A stretch of DNA of 64,000 nucleotides from Nematostella vectensis. Taxonomy: Eukaryota > Cnidaria > Anthozoa > Actiniaria > Edwardsiidae. The stretch is taken from NCBI RefSeq assembly GCF_932526225.1, contig NC_064048.1, forward strand, positions 12,097,665 through 12,161,664, given 5' to 3'. The notes under the pieces are model-generated. The model was not told the DNA's origin and did not search any database. It saw only the letters and a program-made list of their open reading frames with translations. Position 1 is the stretch's first letter. Each line of letters begins with the position of its first letter. A program made the translations under genes and the position numbers. Of the stretch, positions 1-8,533 are shown one piece after another.

Positions 1-5
1 GGGCA

Positions 6-17
6 GGAAAATTTTCC
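6..17. repeat. 12-base perfect palindrome
   Basis: GGAAAATTTTCC equals its own reverse complement. It is kept in every copy I read, including those whose preceding base is changed (GGGAAGG in copies 8, 12, 14 and 20). It could be a dimeric protein site or simply unit sequence. Confidence 0.85.
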
Positions 18-75
18 GCGACACCGTGCTTTCATGGTCCCCCATGATTCCTTGTTGGGTGAAGCCCCTCTAGAT

Positions 76-89
76 GTTGACATGTCAAC
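76..89. repeat. 14-base perfect palindrome
   Basis: GTTGACATGTCAAC is a perfect palindrome, seen unchanged in all copies I read. The base two positions upstream, in CTCTAGATG, is mutated to CTCTAAATG in copies 29 and 31. It resembles a symmetric transcription-factor site, but no factor can be named from sequence alone. Confidence 0.85.
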
Positions 90-135
90 TTCGCAGTCAC
101 ATGAAAGAAATGTCTAATAGTGTTTTGCAGTCAAG

Positions 136-173
136 TTGGTTTACGATAATTGGTTACAATAGTTGGTTACAAT
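136..173 (+). repeat. Short direct repeats, 13-base period
   Basis: TTGGTTACAAT occurs at 150-160 and 163-173, with a degenerate third copy (TTGGTTTACGAT) just upstream at 136. Copies 5 and 30 have lost exactly one 13-base period here, as replication slippage would produce. Confidence 0.9.
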
Positions 174-227
174 AATTTTGAAAAATTGTTATCATAGCTA
201 TGGTCAAATACTGTACATAGAACTGCA

Positions 228-290
228 AATAAAAAGACTAAAAAAAATAATAATAAAAATAAAGCAAAACTAAAAGTAAAGCAAAAAACG
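228..290 (+). repeat. A-rich simple tract
   Basis: Sixty bases dominated by A, with AATAATAAT and two AAAGCAAAA direct repeats. The A run following GACT is 8 in most copies, 7 in copies 2, 6, 18, 28, 31, 32, 35, 36 and 38, and 9 or 10 in copies 33, 34 and 37. Copy 19 has lost 17 bases between the AAAGCAAAA repeats. On the minus strand this reads as a pyrimidine tract. Confidence 0.85.
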
Positions 291-412
291 ACAGAGACAT
301 TCTGTACACAATAAAAGACAATGCGCCCGCGTGCGTTACGATGCCACGCCGACATAGCGAGCCCCCAAGGGACCCAAAACGCCCACATAGACCTGTATTT
401 TTTTTCATCCTA

Positions 413-424
413 TATCTCAGCGAG
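413..424 (+). promoter_or_regulatory. A-box-like motif (weak)
   Basis: TATCTCAGCGAG resembles the Pol III A-box consensus TRGCNNAGYNGG, but with mismatches including T for the invariant G at position 3. It is only suggestive. Confidence 0.2.
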
Positions 425-431
425 CTGTGCG

Positions 432-442
432 TGGCGTAACCG
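432..442 (+). promoter_or_regulatory. A-box-like motif
   Basis: TGGCGTAACCG keeps the TGGCNNA core and the final G of the A-box consensus but differs in the GYNG part. The 15-base duplication in copies 7, 11 and 13 doubles precisely this motif. It lies about 210 bases before the B-box. Confidence 0.25.
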
Positions 443-521
443 TATTACAGGCCTGGGATCCTGGTTATTGTCCTCCCCATTAATGCGCGGGTTGGAATAC
501 CTTGCAAGAGTGTTGTACAGC

Positions 522-538
522 ATATTCGCCGGAAATAT
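522..538 (+). repeat. Inverted repeat, 5-base arms, 7-base loop
   Basis: ATATT (522-526) and AATAT (534-538) enclose CGCCGGA. It is a small potential hairpin inside the CpG-rich module. Confidence 0.5.
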
Positions 539-591
539 CGGTGCTTGGGGCCTTCGGGTTCTTTACAGCCTTCCGTAAAAGCCTTGTGCTG

Positions 592-666
592 CCATACCGA
601 TTGGGTAATCCGTATGTATGGTTTCCGTTTTGTTCTTTAGGCCGGGTTCGATCCCAGGCCAATGGC
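592..666 (+). pseudogene. Degenerate tRNA-like segment, ~75 bases
   Basis: Aligning TTC of the B-box to tRNA positions 54-56 gives a T-arm at 642-658 (four of five pairs, 7-base loop) and a 3' acceptor strand at 659-665. The expected 5' end then falls at 592, giving a tRNA-sized span. The first four acceptor bases (CCAT) pair with ATGG, and GATT-GGGT-AATC (599-610) makes a D-arm-like hairpin. Three acceptor pairs fail, the D-arm is shortened and no good anticodon stem forms, so this is not a functional tRNA. It could be an old tRNA-derived sequence, such as a SINE head, or a chance resemblance around a B-box. Confidence 0.3.
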
Positions 667-667
667 C
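640..667 (+). other. GC-rich hairpins around the B-box
   Basis: GGCC-GGG pairs with CCC-(A)-GGCC around the loop TTCGAT, a seven-pair stem with one bulge (640-660). The second GGCC also pairs with the next one across AAT (657-667), so the two hairpins are alternatives. A T9 run follows at once. Copy 29 has lost one G of the GGG arm, and copies 32 and 33 carry a G to A change in it. Confidence 0.6.
645..655 (+). promoter_or_regulatory. Pol III B-box (TFIIIC site)
   Basis: GGTTCGATCCC matches the B-box consensus GGTTCGANNCC at every fixed position. It is present in 36 of 38 copies. In copies 32 and 33 it reads GATTCGATCCC, losing one of the invariant G residues. Confidence 0.6.
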
Positions 668-676
668 TTTTTTTTT
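668..676 (+). terminator. T9 run, possible Pol III terminator
   Basis: Nine T directly follow GGCCAATGGCC. Four or more T on the sense strand is enough for Pol III termination in eukaryotes. The run is 8 in copies 26, 27 and 29, 10 in copy 28 and 11 in copies 20 and 24. After CTCTATG(G) a much longer T tract gives a second stop. Confidence 0.45.
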
Positions 677-682
677 CTCTAT

Positions 683-684
<2 letters not shown>

Positions 685-715
<31 letters not shown>
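685..715 (+). repeat. Long variable T homopolymer
   Basis: T31 in copy 1. By hand count other copies range from T22 (copy 37) to T45 (copy 2), most between 25 and 30. Copies 27 and 28 are interrupted by A, copies 35 and 36 by G, and copy 20 has two T16 runs separated by CTCTATGG. On the minus strand this is a poly(A) tract that could be a retroposon tail. On the plus strand, T plus ACACAG looks like a splice acceptor. Exact lengths may carry sequencing error. Confidence 0.9.
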
Positions 716-720
<5 letters not shown>

Positions 721-837
721 GTTCAAGATAACGTTTTTTAGTATTTTTTTATAATACTCATCAAAAAAGTGGTGTGACATAGGTTCGTCTACCTGATCCA
801 GGATACTAAAGATACAGGCTTGATATGCATTATATAC

Positions 838-862
838 AGCTAGCAAAATGAGCTTGCTAGCT
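838..862. repeat. Inverted repeat, 9-base arms, 7-base loop
   Basis: AGCTAGCAA and TTGCTAGCT are perfect complements around AATGAGC. It is the strongest hairpin outside the CpG-rich module. Copy 26 has a change in the loop (A at 43542) that leaves the arms intact. Confidence 0.8.
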
Positions 863-970
863 TTACTGATTATTTGTATTCGATATTTTCCTAGTAAGAG
901 AACAAAAATAAAAAGCAAAGAGTCGAGGAAGTAAACAAGTTATGTGATCTTTAATGTTTTATTAGGAGGG

Positions 971-986
971 GTACATTTTGTACAAA
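971..986. repeat. Nested palindromes around GTAC
   Basis: GTAC at 971-974 and 980-983 are separated by ATTTT, and TTTGTACAAA (977-986) is a perfect 10-base palindrome. Copy 19 breaks the second (G at 31715). Confidence 0.6.
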
Positions 987-987
987 G

Positions 988-1008
988 AAGCATACATAGA
1001 ATATGCTT
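988..1008. repeat. Inverted repeat, 7-base arms, 7-base loop
   Basis: AAGCATA and TATGCTT pair around CATAGAA. It directly follows the GTAC palindromes. Confidence 0.7.
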
Positions 1009-1026
1009 AAAAGTGCAGTGTGATGA

Positions 1027-1045
1027 AGAGCTTTGCAATAGCTCT
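1027..1045. repeat. Inverted repeat, 6-base arms, 7-base loop
   Basis: AGAGCT and AGCTCT pair around TTGCAAT. The 3' arm is mutated in copy 2 (AGCTAT, 2765) and copy 28 (GCGTTC, 47148-47149). The surrounding TGATGA gives a passing likeness to a hammerhead core, but the other conserved bases are absent. Confidence 0.65.
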
Positions 1046-1573
1046 CCGGCCAGGACACAATGAATTTCAGTCAAATTCTAATGTTGACCTAAGAGCCTTT
1101 GGTCCATGTGGAAGACTTAAATTCAAAGGAAATGCCCACAAACTGTCAATAAACATTCAGTAAAATATCGAATATTATTTTAACAAAGCATTGACAACTA
1201 TTAAAGTTCAACTGTGTGTAGACAATTGAAAGCCTACAAGAAACACTGACTCCAGACATGCGCAGTGCCATGACGCTGCCCCTTTAATGAGTGGAGAGGG
1301 GAGGGATACAAGTTTATTAAAAGTCTATTTGTGAGACCAACAAACTGGTTGAAAGAACAAGCGTGTTAATAGTAAAACAATTATTTGATTACAAAACTAC
1401 TGTAGATTCCTTTGCACCAAGATAATAACACACATTATTTTGTTTGTTATTTAGGAGGAACGATACGAGCTCTACGAGACAAATGAGAAGTATTTATTAC
1501 TCATCTAAATTATACACGTAAATAATAATATTCAAAAGAACTACTGTAACTAAGTAAGTAACACTCACATGTT
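1046..1573. other. AT-rich stretch with no recognised gene
   Basis: No gene, RNA family or strong repeat was recognised. It contains a purine run (GGAGAGGGGAGGGA, 1293-1306), AATAAA on the plus strand near 1147 and on the minus strand near 1493, and a 17-codon frame at 1455-1508 bounded by a TTTAG acceptor-like site and GTAAGT (1554-1559). The GTGAGT at 1568-1563 on the minus strand is another donor-like hexamer. Confidence 0.6.
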
Positions 1574-1587
1574 TTTAAAATTTTAAA
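1574..1587. repeat. 14-base AT palindrome
   Basis: TTTAAAATTTTAAA is a perfect palindrome. Copies 17 and 34 carry G in it (28920 and 57920), a useful marker pair. Confidence 0.7.
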
Positions 1588-1710
1588 TAAGTATACAGTT
1601 TCATTCAGATACATCTTGTGGTCACTGTGCCATCTACAGGGCCATACCCAAAGCACCTGTGCACCCCATCCAACTAAGGGCATCGGCTGCACAGATGTTC
1701 CTGATAAATG
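1588..1710. other. Unit end, no recognised gene
   Basis: Mixed-composition sequence running into the next unit. It is open on the minus strand as part of an 81-codon frame whose ATG lies in the next copy (1755 down to 1510), but the product matches nothing I know. Confidence 0.5.
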
Positions 1711-2390
1711 GGGCAGGAAAATTTTCCGCGACACCGTGCTTTCATGGTCCCCCATGATTCCTTGTTGGGTGAAGCCCCTCTAGATGTTGACATGTCAACT
1801 TCGCAGTCACATGAAAGAAATGTCTAATAGTGTTTTGCAGTCAAGTTGGTTTACGATAATTGGTTACAATAGTTGGTTACAATAATTTTGAAAAATTGTT
1901 ATCATAGCTATGGTCAAATACTGTACATAGAACTGCAAATAAAAAGACTAAAAAAATAATAATAAAAATAAAGCAAAACTAAAAGTAAAGCAAAAAACGA
2001 CAGAGACATTCTGTACACAATAAAAGACAATGCGCCCGCGTGCGTTACGATGCCACGCCGACATAGCGAGCCCCCAAGGGACCCAAAACGCCCACATAGA
2101 CCTGTATTTTTTTCATCCTATATCTCAGCGAGCTGTGCGTGGCGTAACCGTATTACAGGCCTGGGATCCTGGTTATTGTCCTCCCCATTAATGCGCGGGT
2201 TGGAATACCTTGCAAGAGTGTTGTACAGCATATTCGCCGGAAATATCGGTGCTTGGGGCCTTCGGGTTCTTTACAGCCTTCCGTAAAAGCCTTGTGCTGC
2301 CATACCGATTGGGTAATCCGTATGTATGGTTTCCGTTTTGTTCTTTAGGCCGGGTTCGATCCCAGGCCAATGGGCTTTTTTTTTCTCTAT

Positions 2391-2441
<51 letters not shown>

Positions 2442-3431
2442 GTTCAAGATAACGTTTTTTAGTATTTTTTTATAATACTCATCAAAAAAGTGGTGTGACA
2501 TAGGTTCGTCTACCTGATCCAGGATACTAAAGATACAGGCTTGATATGCATTATATACAGCTAGCAAAATGAGCTTGCTAGCTTTACTGATTATTTGTAT
2601 TCGATATTTTCCTAGTAAGAGAACAAAAATAAAAAGCAAAGAGTCGAGGAAGTAAACAAGTTATGTGATCTTTAATGTTTTATTAGGAGGGGTACATTTT
2701 GTACAAAGAAGCATACATAGAATATGCTTAAAAGTGCAGTGTGATGAAGAGCTTTGCAATAGCTATCCGGCCAGGACACAATGAATTTCAGTCAAATTCT
2801 AATGTTGACCTAAGAGCCTTTGGTCCATGTGGAAGACTTAAATTCAAAGGAAATGCCCACAAACTGTCAATAAACATTCAGTAAAATATCGAATATTATT
2901 TTAACAAAGCATTGACAACTATTAAAGTTCAACTGTGTGTAGACAATTGAAAGCCTACAAGAAACACTGACTCCAGACATGCGCAGTGCCATGACGCTGC
3001 CCCTTTAATGAGTGGAGAGGGGAGGGATACAAGTTTATTAAAAGTCTATTTGTGAGACCAACAAACTGGTTGAAAGAACAAGCGTGTTAATAGTAAAACA
3101 ATTATTTGATTACAAAACTACTGTAGATTCCTTTGCACCAAGATAATAACACACATTATTTTGTTTGTTATTTAGGAGGAACGATACGAGCTCTACGAGA
3201 CAAATGAGAAGTATTTATTACTCATCTAAATTATACACGTAAATAATAATATTCAAAAGAACTACTGTAACTAAGTAAGTAACACTCACATGTTTTTAAA
3301 ATTTTAAATAAGTATACAGTTTCATTCAGATACATCTTGTGGTCACTGTGCCATCTACAGGGCCATACCCAAAGCACCTGTGCACCCCATCCAACTAAGG
3401 GCATCGGCTGCACAGATGTTCCTGATAAATG
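1711..3431 (+). repeat. Repeat unit 2
   Basis: 1,721 bases, long because of a T45 tract, the longest in the window. B-box at 2353. It has the 7-T form of the TGTATTTT tract and G in AATGGGC after the B-box, both shared with copies 5, 9, 15 and 17. A at 2765 breaks the 3' arm of the AGAGCT hairpin. Confidence 0.96.
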
Positions 3432-4114
3432 GGGCAGGAAAATTTTCCGCGACACCGTGCTTTCATGGTCCCCCATGATTCCTTGTTGGGTGAAGCCCCT
3501 CTAGATGTTGACATGTCAACTTCGCAGTCACATGAAAGAAATGTCTAATAGTGTTTTGCAGTCAAGTTGGTTTACGATAATTGGTTACAATAGTTGGTTA
3601 CAATAATTTTGAAAAATTGTTATCATAGCTATGGTCAAATACTGTACATAGAACTGCAAATAAAAAGACTAAAAAAAATAATAATAAAAATAAAGCAAAA
3701 CTAAAAGTAAAGCAAAAAACGACAGAGACATTCTGTACACAATAAAAGACAATGCGCCCGCGTGCGTTACGATGCCACGCCGACATAGCGAGCCCCCAAG
3801 GGACCCAAAACGCCCACATAGACCTGTATTTTTTTTCATTCTATATCTCAGCGAGCTGTGCGTGGCGTAACCGTATTACAGGCCTGGGATCCTGGTTATT
3901 GTCCTCCCCATTAATGCGCGGGTTGGAATACCTTGCAAGAGTGTTGTACAGCATATTCGCCGGAAATATCGGTGCTTGGGGCCTTCGGGTTCTTTACAGC
4001 CTTCCGTAAAAGCCTTGTGCTGCCATACCGATTGGGTAATCCGTATGTATGGTTTCCGTTTTGTTCTTTAGGCCGGGTTCGATCCCAGGCCAATGGCCTT
4101 TTTTTTTCTCTATG

Positions 4115-4148
<34 letters not shown>

Positions 4149-5138
4149 GTTCAAGATAACGTTTTTTAGTATTTTTTTATAATACTCATCAAAAAAGTGG
4201 TGTGACATAGGTTCGTCTACCTGATCCAGGATACTAAAGATACAGGCTTGATATGCATTATATACAGCTAGCAAAATGAGCTTGCTAGCTTTACTGATTA
4301 TTTGTATTCGATATTTTCCTAGTAAGAGAACAAAAATAAAAAGCAAAGAGTCGAGGAAGTAAACAAGTTATGTGATCTTTAATGTTTTATTAGGAGGGGT
4401 ACATTTTGTACAAAGAAGCATACATAGAATATGCTTAAAAGTGCAGTGTGATGAAGAGCTTTGCAATAGCTCTCCGGCCAGGACACAATGAATTTCAGTC
4501 AAATTCTAATGTTGACCTAAGAGCCTTTGGTCCATGTGGAAGACTTAAATTCAAAGGAAATGCCCACAAACTGTCAATAAACATTCAGTAAAATATCGAA
4601 TATTATTTTAACAAAGCATTGACAACTATTAAAGTTCAACTGTGTGTAGACAATTGAAAGCCTACAAGAAACACTGACTCCAGACATGCGCAGTGCCATG
4701 ACGCTGCCCCTTTAATGAGTGGAGAGGGGAGGGATACAAGTTTATTAAAAGTCTATTTGTGAGACCAACAAACTGGTTGAAAGAACAAGCGTGTTAATAG
4801 TAAAACAATTATTTGATTACAAAACTACTGTAGATTCCTTTGCACCAAGATAATAACACACATTATTTTGTTTGTTATTTAGGAGGAACGATACGAGCTC
4901 TACGAGACAAATGAGAAGTATTTATTACTCATCTAAGTTATACACGTAAATAATAATATTCAAAAGAACTACTGTAACTAAGTAAGTAACACTCACATGT
5001 TTTTAAAATTTTAAATAAGTATACAGTTTCATTCAGATACATCTTGTGGTCACTGTGCCATCTACAGGGCCATACCCAAAGCACCTGTGCACCCCATCCA
5101 ACTAAGGGCATCGGCTGCACAGATGTTCCTGATAAATG
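3432..5138 (+). repeat. Repeat unit 3
   Basis: 1,707 bases, T29 tract, B-box at 4076. Private changes: T at 3840 and G at 4937. Confidence 0.96.
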
Positions 5139-5822
5139 GGGCAGGAAAATTTTCCGCGACACCGTGCTTTCATGGTCCCCCATGATTCCTTGTTGGGTGA
5201 AGCCCCTCTAGATGTTGACATGTCAACTTCGCAGTCACATGAAAGAAATGTCTAATAGTGTTTTGCAGTCAAGTTGGTTTACGATAATTGGTTACAATAG
5301 TTGGTTACAATAATTTTGAAAAATTGTTATCATAGCTATGGTCAAATACTGTACATAGAACTGCAAATAAAAAGACTAAAAAAAATAATAATAAAAATAA
5401 AGCAAAACTAAAAGTAAAGCAAAAAACGACAGAGACATTCTGTACACAATAAAAGACAATGCGCCCGCGTGCGTTACGATGCCACGCCGACATAGCGAGC
5501 CCCCAAGGGACCCAAAACGCCCACATAGACCTGTATTTTTTTTCATCCTATATCTCAGCGAGCTGTGCGTGGCGTAACCGTATTACAGGCCTGGGATCCT
5601 GGTTATTGTCCTCCCCATTAATGCGCGGGTTGGAATACCTTGCAAGAGTGTTGTACAGCATATTCGCCGGAAATATCGGTGCTTGGGGCCTTCGGGTTCT
5701 TTACAGCCTTCCGTAAAAGCCTTGTGCTGCCATACCGATTGGGTAATCCGTATGTATGGTTTCCGTTTTGTTCTTTAGGCCGGGTTCGATCCCAGGCCAA
5801 TGGCCTTTTTTTTTCTCTATGG

Positions 5823-5854
<32 letters not shown>

Positions 5855-6844
5855 GTTCAAGATAACGTTTTTTAGTATTTTTTTATAATACTCATCAAAA
5901 AAGTGGTGTGACATAGGTTCGTCTACCTGATCCAGGATACTAAAGATACAGGCTTGATATGCATTATATACAGCTAGCAAAATGAGCTTGCTAGCTTTAC
6001 TGATTATTTGTATTCGATATTTTCCTAGTAAGAGAACAAAAATAAAAAGCAAAGAGTCGAGGAAGTAAACAAGTTATGTGATCTTTAATGTTTTATTAGG
6101 AGGGGTACATTTTGTACAAAGAAGCATACATAGAATATGCTTAAAAGTGCAGTGTGATGAAGAGCTTTGCAATAGCTCTCCGGCCAGGACACAATGAATT
6201 TCAGTCAAATTCTAATGTTGACCTAAGAGCCTTTGGTCCATGTGGAAGACTTAAATTCAAAGGAAATGCCCACAAACTGTCAATAAACATTCAGTAAAAT
6301 ATCGAATATTATTTTAACAAAGCATTGACAACTATTAAAGTTCAACTGTGTGTAGACAATTGAAAGCCTACAAGAAACACTGACTCCAGACATGCGCAGT
6401 GCCATGACGCTGCACCTTTAATGAGTGGAGAGGGGAGGGATACAAGTTTATTAAAAGTATATTTGTGAGACCAACAAACTGGTTGAAAGAACAAGCGTGT
6501 TAATAGTAAAACAATTATTTGATTACAAAACTACTGTAGATTCCTTTGCACCAAGATAATAACACACATTATTTTGTTTGTTATTTAGGAGGAACGATAC
6601 GAGCTCTACGAGACAAATGAGAAGTATTTATTACTCATCTAAATTATACACGTAAATAATAATATTCAAAAGAACTACTGTAACTAAGTAAGTAACACTC
6701 ACATGTTTTTAAAATTTTAAATAAGTATACAGTTTCATTCAGATACATCTTGTGGTCACTGTGCCATCTACAGGGCCATACCCAAAGCACCTGTGCACCC
6801 CATCCAACTAAGGGCATCGGCTGCACAGATGTTCCTGATAAATG
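5139..6844 (+). repeat. Repeat unit 4
   Basis: 1,706 bases, T27 tract after ATGG, B-box at 5783. Private changes: A at 6414 and A at 6459. Confidence 0.96.
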
Positions 6845-8533
6845 GGGCAGGAAAATTTTCCGCGACACCGTGCTTTCATGGTCCCCCATGATTCCTTGTT
6901 GGGTGAAGCCCCTCTAGATGTTGACATGTCAACTTCGCAGTCACATGAAAGAAATGTCTAATAGTGTTTTGCAGTCAAGTTGGTTTACGATAATTGGTTA
7001 CAATAATTTTGAAAAATTGTTATCATAGCTATGGTCAAATACTGTACATAGAACTGCAAATAAAAAGACTAAAAAAAATAATAATAAAAATAAAGCAAAA
7101 CTAAAAGTAAAGCAAAAAACGACAGAGACATTCTGTACACAATAAAAGACAATGCGCCCGCGTGCGTTACGATGCCACGCCGACATAGCGAGCCCCCAAG
7201 GGACCCAAAACGCCCACATAGACCTGTATTTTTTTCATCCTATATCTCAGCGAGCTGTGCGTGGCGTAACCGTATTACAGGCCTGGGATCCTGGTTATTG
7301 TCCTCCCCATTAATGCGCGGGTTGGAATACCTTGCAAGAGTGTTGTACAGCATATTCGCCGGAAATATCGGTGCTTGGGGCCTTCGGGTTCTTTACAGCC
7401 TTCCGTAAAAGCCTTGTGCTGCCATACCGATTGGGTAATCCGTATGTATGGTTTCCGTTTTGTTCTTTAGGCCGGGTTCGATCCCAGGCCAATGGGCTTT
7501 TTTTTTCTCTATGTTTTTTTTTTTTTTTTTTTTTTTTTACACAGTTCAAGATAACGTTTTTTAGTATTTTTTTATAATACTCATCAAAAAAGTGGTGTGA
7601 CATAGGTTCGTCTACCTGATCCAGGATACTAAAGATACAGGCTTGATATGCATTATATACAGCTAGCAAAATGAGCTTGCTAGCTTTACTGATTATTTGT
7701 ATTCGATATTTTCCTAGTAAGAGAACAAAAATAAAAAGCAAAGAGTCGAGGAAGTAAACAAGTTATGTGATCTTTAATGTTTTATTAGGAGGGGTACATT
7801 TTGTACAAAGAAGCATACATAGAATATGCTTAAAAGTGCAGTGTGATGAAGAGCTTTGCAATAGCTCTCCGGCCAGGACACAATGAATTTCAGTCAAATT
7901 CTAATGTTGACCTAAGAGCCTTTGGTCCATGTGGAAGACTTAAATTCAAAGGAAATGCCCACAAACTGTCAATAAACATTCAGTAAAATATCGAATATTA
8001 TTTTAACAAAGCATTGACAACTATTAAAGTTCAACTGTGTGTAGACAATTGAAAGCCTACAAGAAACACTGACTCCAGACATGCGCAGTGCCATGACGCT
8101 GCCCCTTTAATGAGTGGAGAGGGGAGGGATACAAGTTTATTAAAAGTCTATTTGTGAGACCAACAAACTGGTTGAAAGAACAAGCGTGTTAATAGTAAAA
8201 CAATTATTTGATTACAAAACTACTGTAGATTCCTTTGCACCAAGATAATAACACACATTATTTTGTTTGTTATTTAGGAGGAACGATACGAGCTCTACGA
8301 GACAAATGAGAAGTATTTATTACTCATCTAAATTATACACGTAAATAATAATATTCAAAAGAACTACTGTAACTAAGTAAGTAACACTCACATGTTTTTA
8401 AAATTTTAAAAAAGTATACAGTTTCATTCAGATACATCTTGTGGTCACTGTGCCATCTACAGGGCCATACCCAAAGCACCTGTGCACCCCATCCAACTAA
8501 GGGCATCGGCTGCACAGATGTTCCTGATAAATG
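6845..8533 (+). repeat. Repeat unit 5
   Basis: 1,689 bases. One 13-base period of the TTGGTTACAAT repeat is lost at 6994-7004, and the T tract is 25. B-box at 7475. It carries the 7-T and AATGGGC markers and a private A at 8411. Confidence 0.96.

Larger units (their letters stand above)
321..667 (+). other. CpG-rich module of the repeat unit
   Basis: By hand count this 347-base stretch holds about 25 CpG dinucleotides. The other roughly 1,360 bases of the unit hold about 20. It starts at ATGCGCCCGCG and ends at the GGCCAATGGCC hairpin before the T runs. The contrast suggests a segment of different origin or a stretch protected from CpG decay, as promoters or Pol III genes can be. An ATAAAAG motif lies just upstream at 311-317. 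Confidence 0.7.
413..676 (+). ncRNA. Candidate Pol III-type transcript (A-box-like, B-box, T9 stop)
   Basis: On the plus strand this stretch carries A-box-like motifs at 413-424 and 432-442, a perfect B-box at 645-655 and a run of nine T at 668-676, which RNA polymerase III would read as a terminator. Type 2 Pol III promoters use an A-box and a B-box read by TFIIIC. The roughly 210 bases between the upstream A-box-like motifs and the B-box is long for a tRNA or SINE, so the closer motif near 595 may be the partner instead. The 5' end is unknown. No known ncRNA family was recognised. The elements recur in all 38 copies, with the B-box damaged only in copies 32 and 33. Transcription is inference. 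Confidence 0.35.
1..1710 (+). repeat. Repeat unit 1 (reference copy)
   Basis: This 1,710-base copy is used for all sub-feature coordinates. Its B-box starts at 645. The T tract after CTCTATGG is 31 bases long, and the A run near 240 is 8 bases. Confidence 0.97.

Noticed and set aside
173-185. Sm-site-like AATTTTGA suggesting a snRNA or spliced-leader RNA gene
   Set aside because: No snRNA-like or leader-donor sequence at suitable distance upstream. The motif sits in a weak AT inverted repeat.
374-400. Likeness of ACATAGCGAG to the 3' end of 7SL RNA or Alu
   Set aside because: The match is about ten bases and no other SRP RNA motif is present.
321-578. 85-codon plus-strand frame and overlapping frames in the CpG-rich module
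   Set aside because: GC-rich sequence lacks stop codons by chance. Several frames on both strands are open at once, and the frame shifts with the 7-T or 8-T variant.
522-660. CENP-B box (TTCGNNNNANNCGGG)
   Set aside because: TTCG occurs several times, but none is followed by the A and CGGG at the required spacing.
838-894. Helitron 3' end (hairpin followed by CTAG)
   Set aside because: The hairpin to CTAG gap is 28 bases, more than the usual 10-12, and there is no 5' TC end or Rep/helicase.
717-918. Minus-strand open frame running into poly-lysine through the T tract
   Set aside because: It starts at TTG rather than ATG, its downstream end is set by homopolymer length, and its reading frame differs between units. 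It is not a gene as far as I can see.
1021-1050. Hammerhead ribozyme (TGATGA followed by a stem), known in some tandem satellites
   Set aside because: The core reads GTGATGA rather than CTGATGA, the stem is followed by CCGG rather than GAAA, and the third helix is missing.
1-1710. Unit as a circular single-stranded DNA virus genome (circo- or geminivirus-like size)
   Set aside because: No Rep-length open frame, no capsid frame and no TAATATTAC nonanucleotide on a stem-loop.
1510-1755. 81-codon minus-strand open frame starting at a real ATG, present in nearly every unit
   Set aside because: No recognisable domain. A donor-like GTGAGT (1568-1563) and an acceptor-like CTTACTAG (894-891) could join it to a second minus-strand frame, but the junction reads TGA, so no longer protein results. 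Unit 29 loses the ATG. Conservation reflects array homogenisation, not selection.
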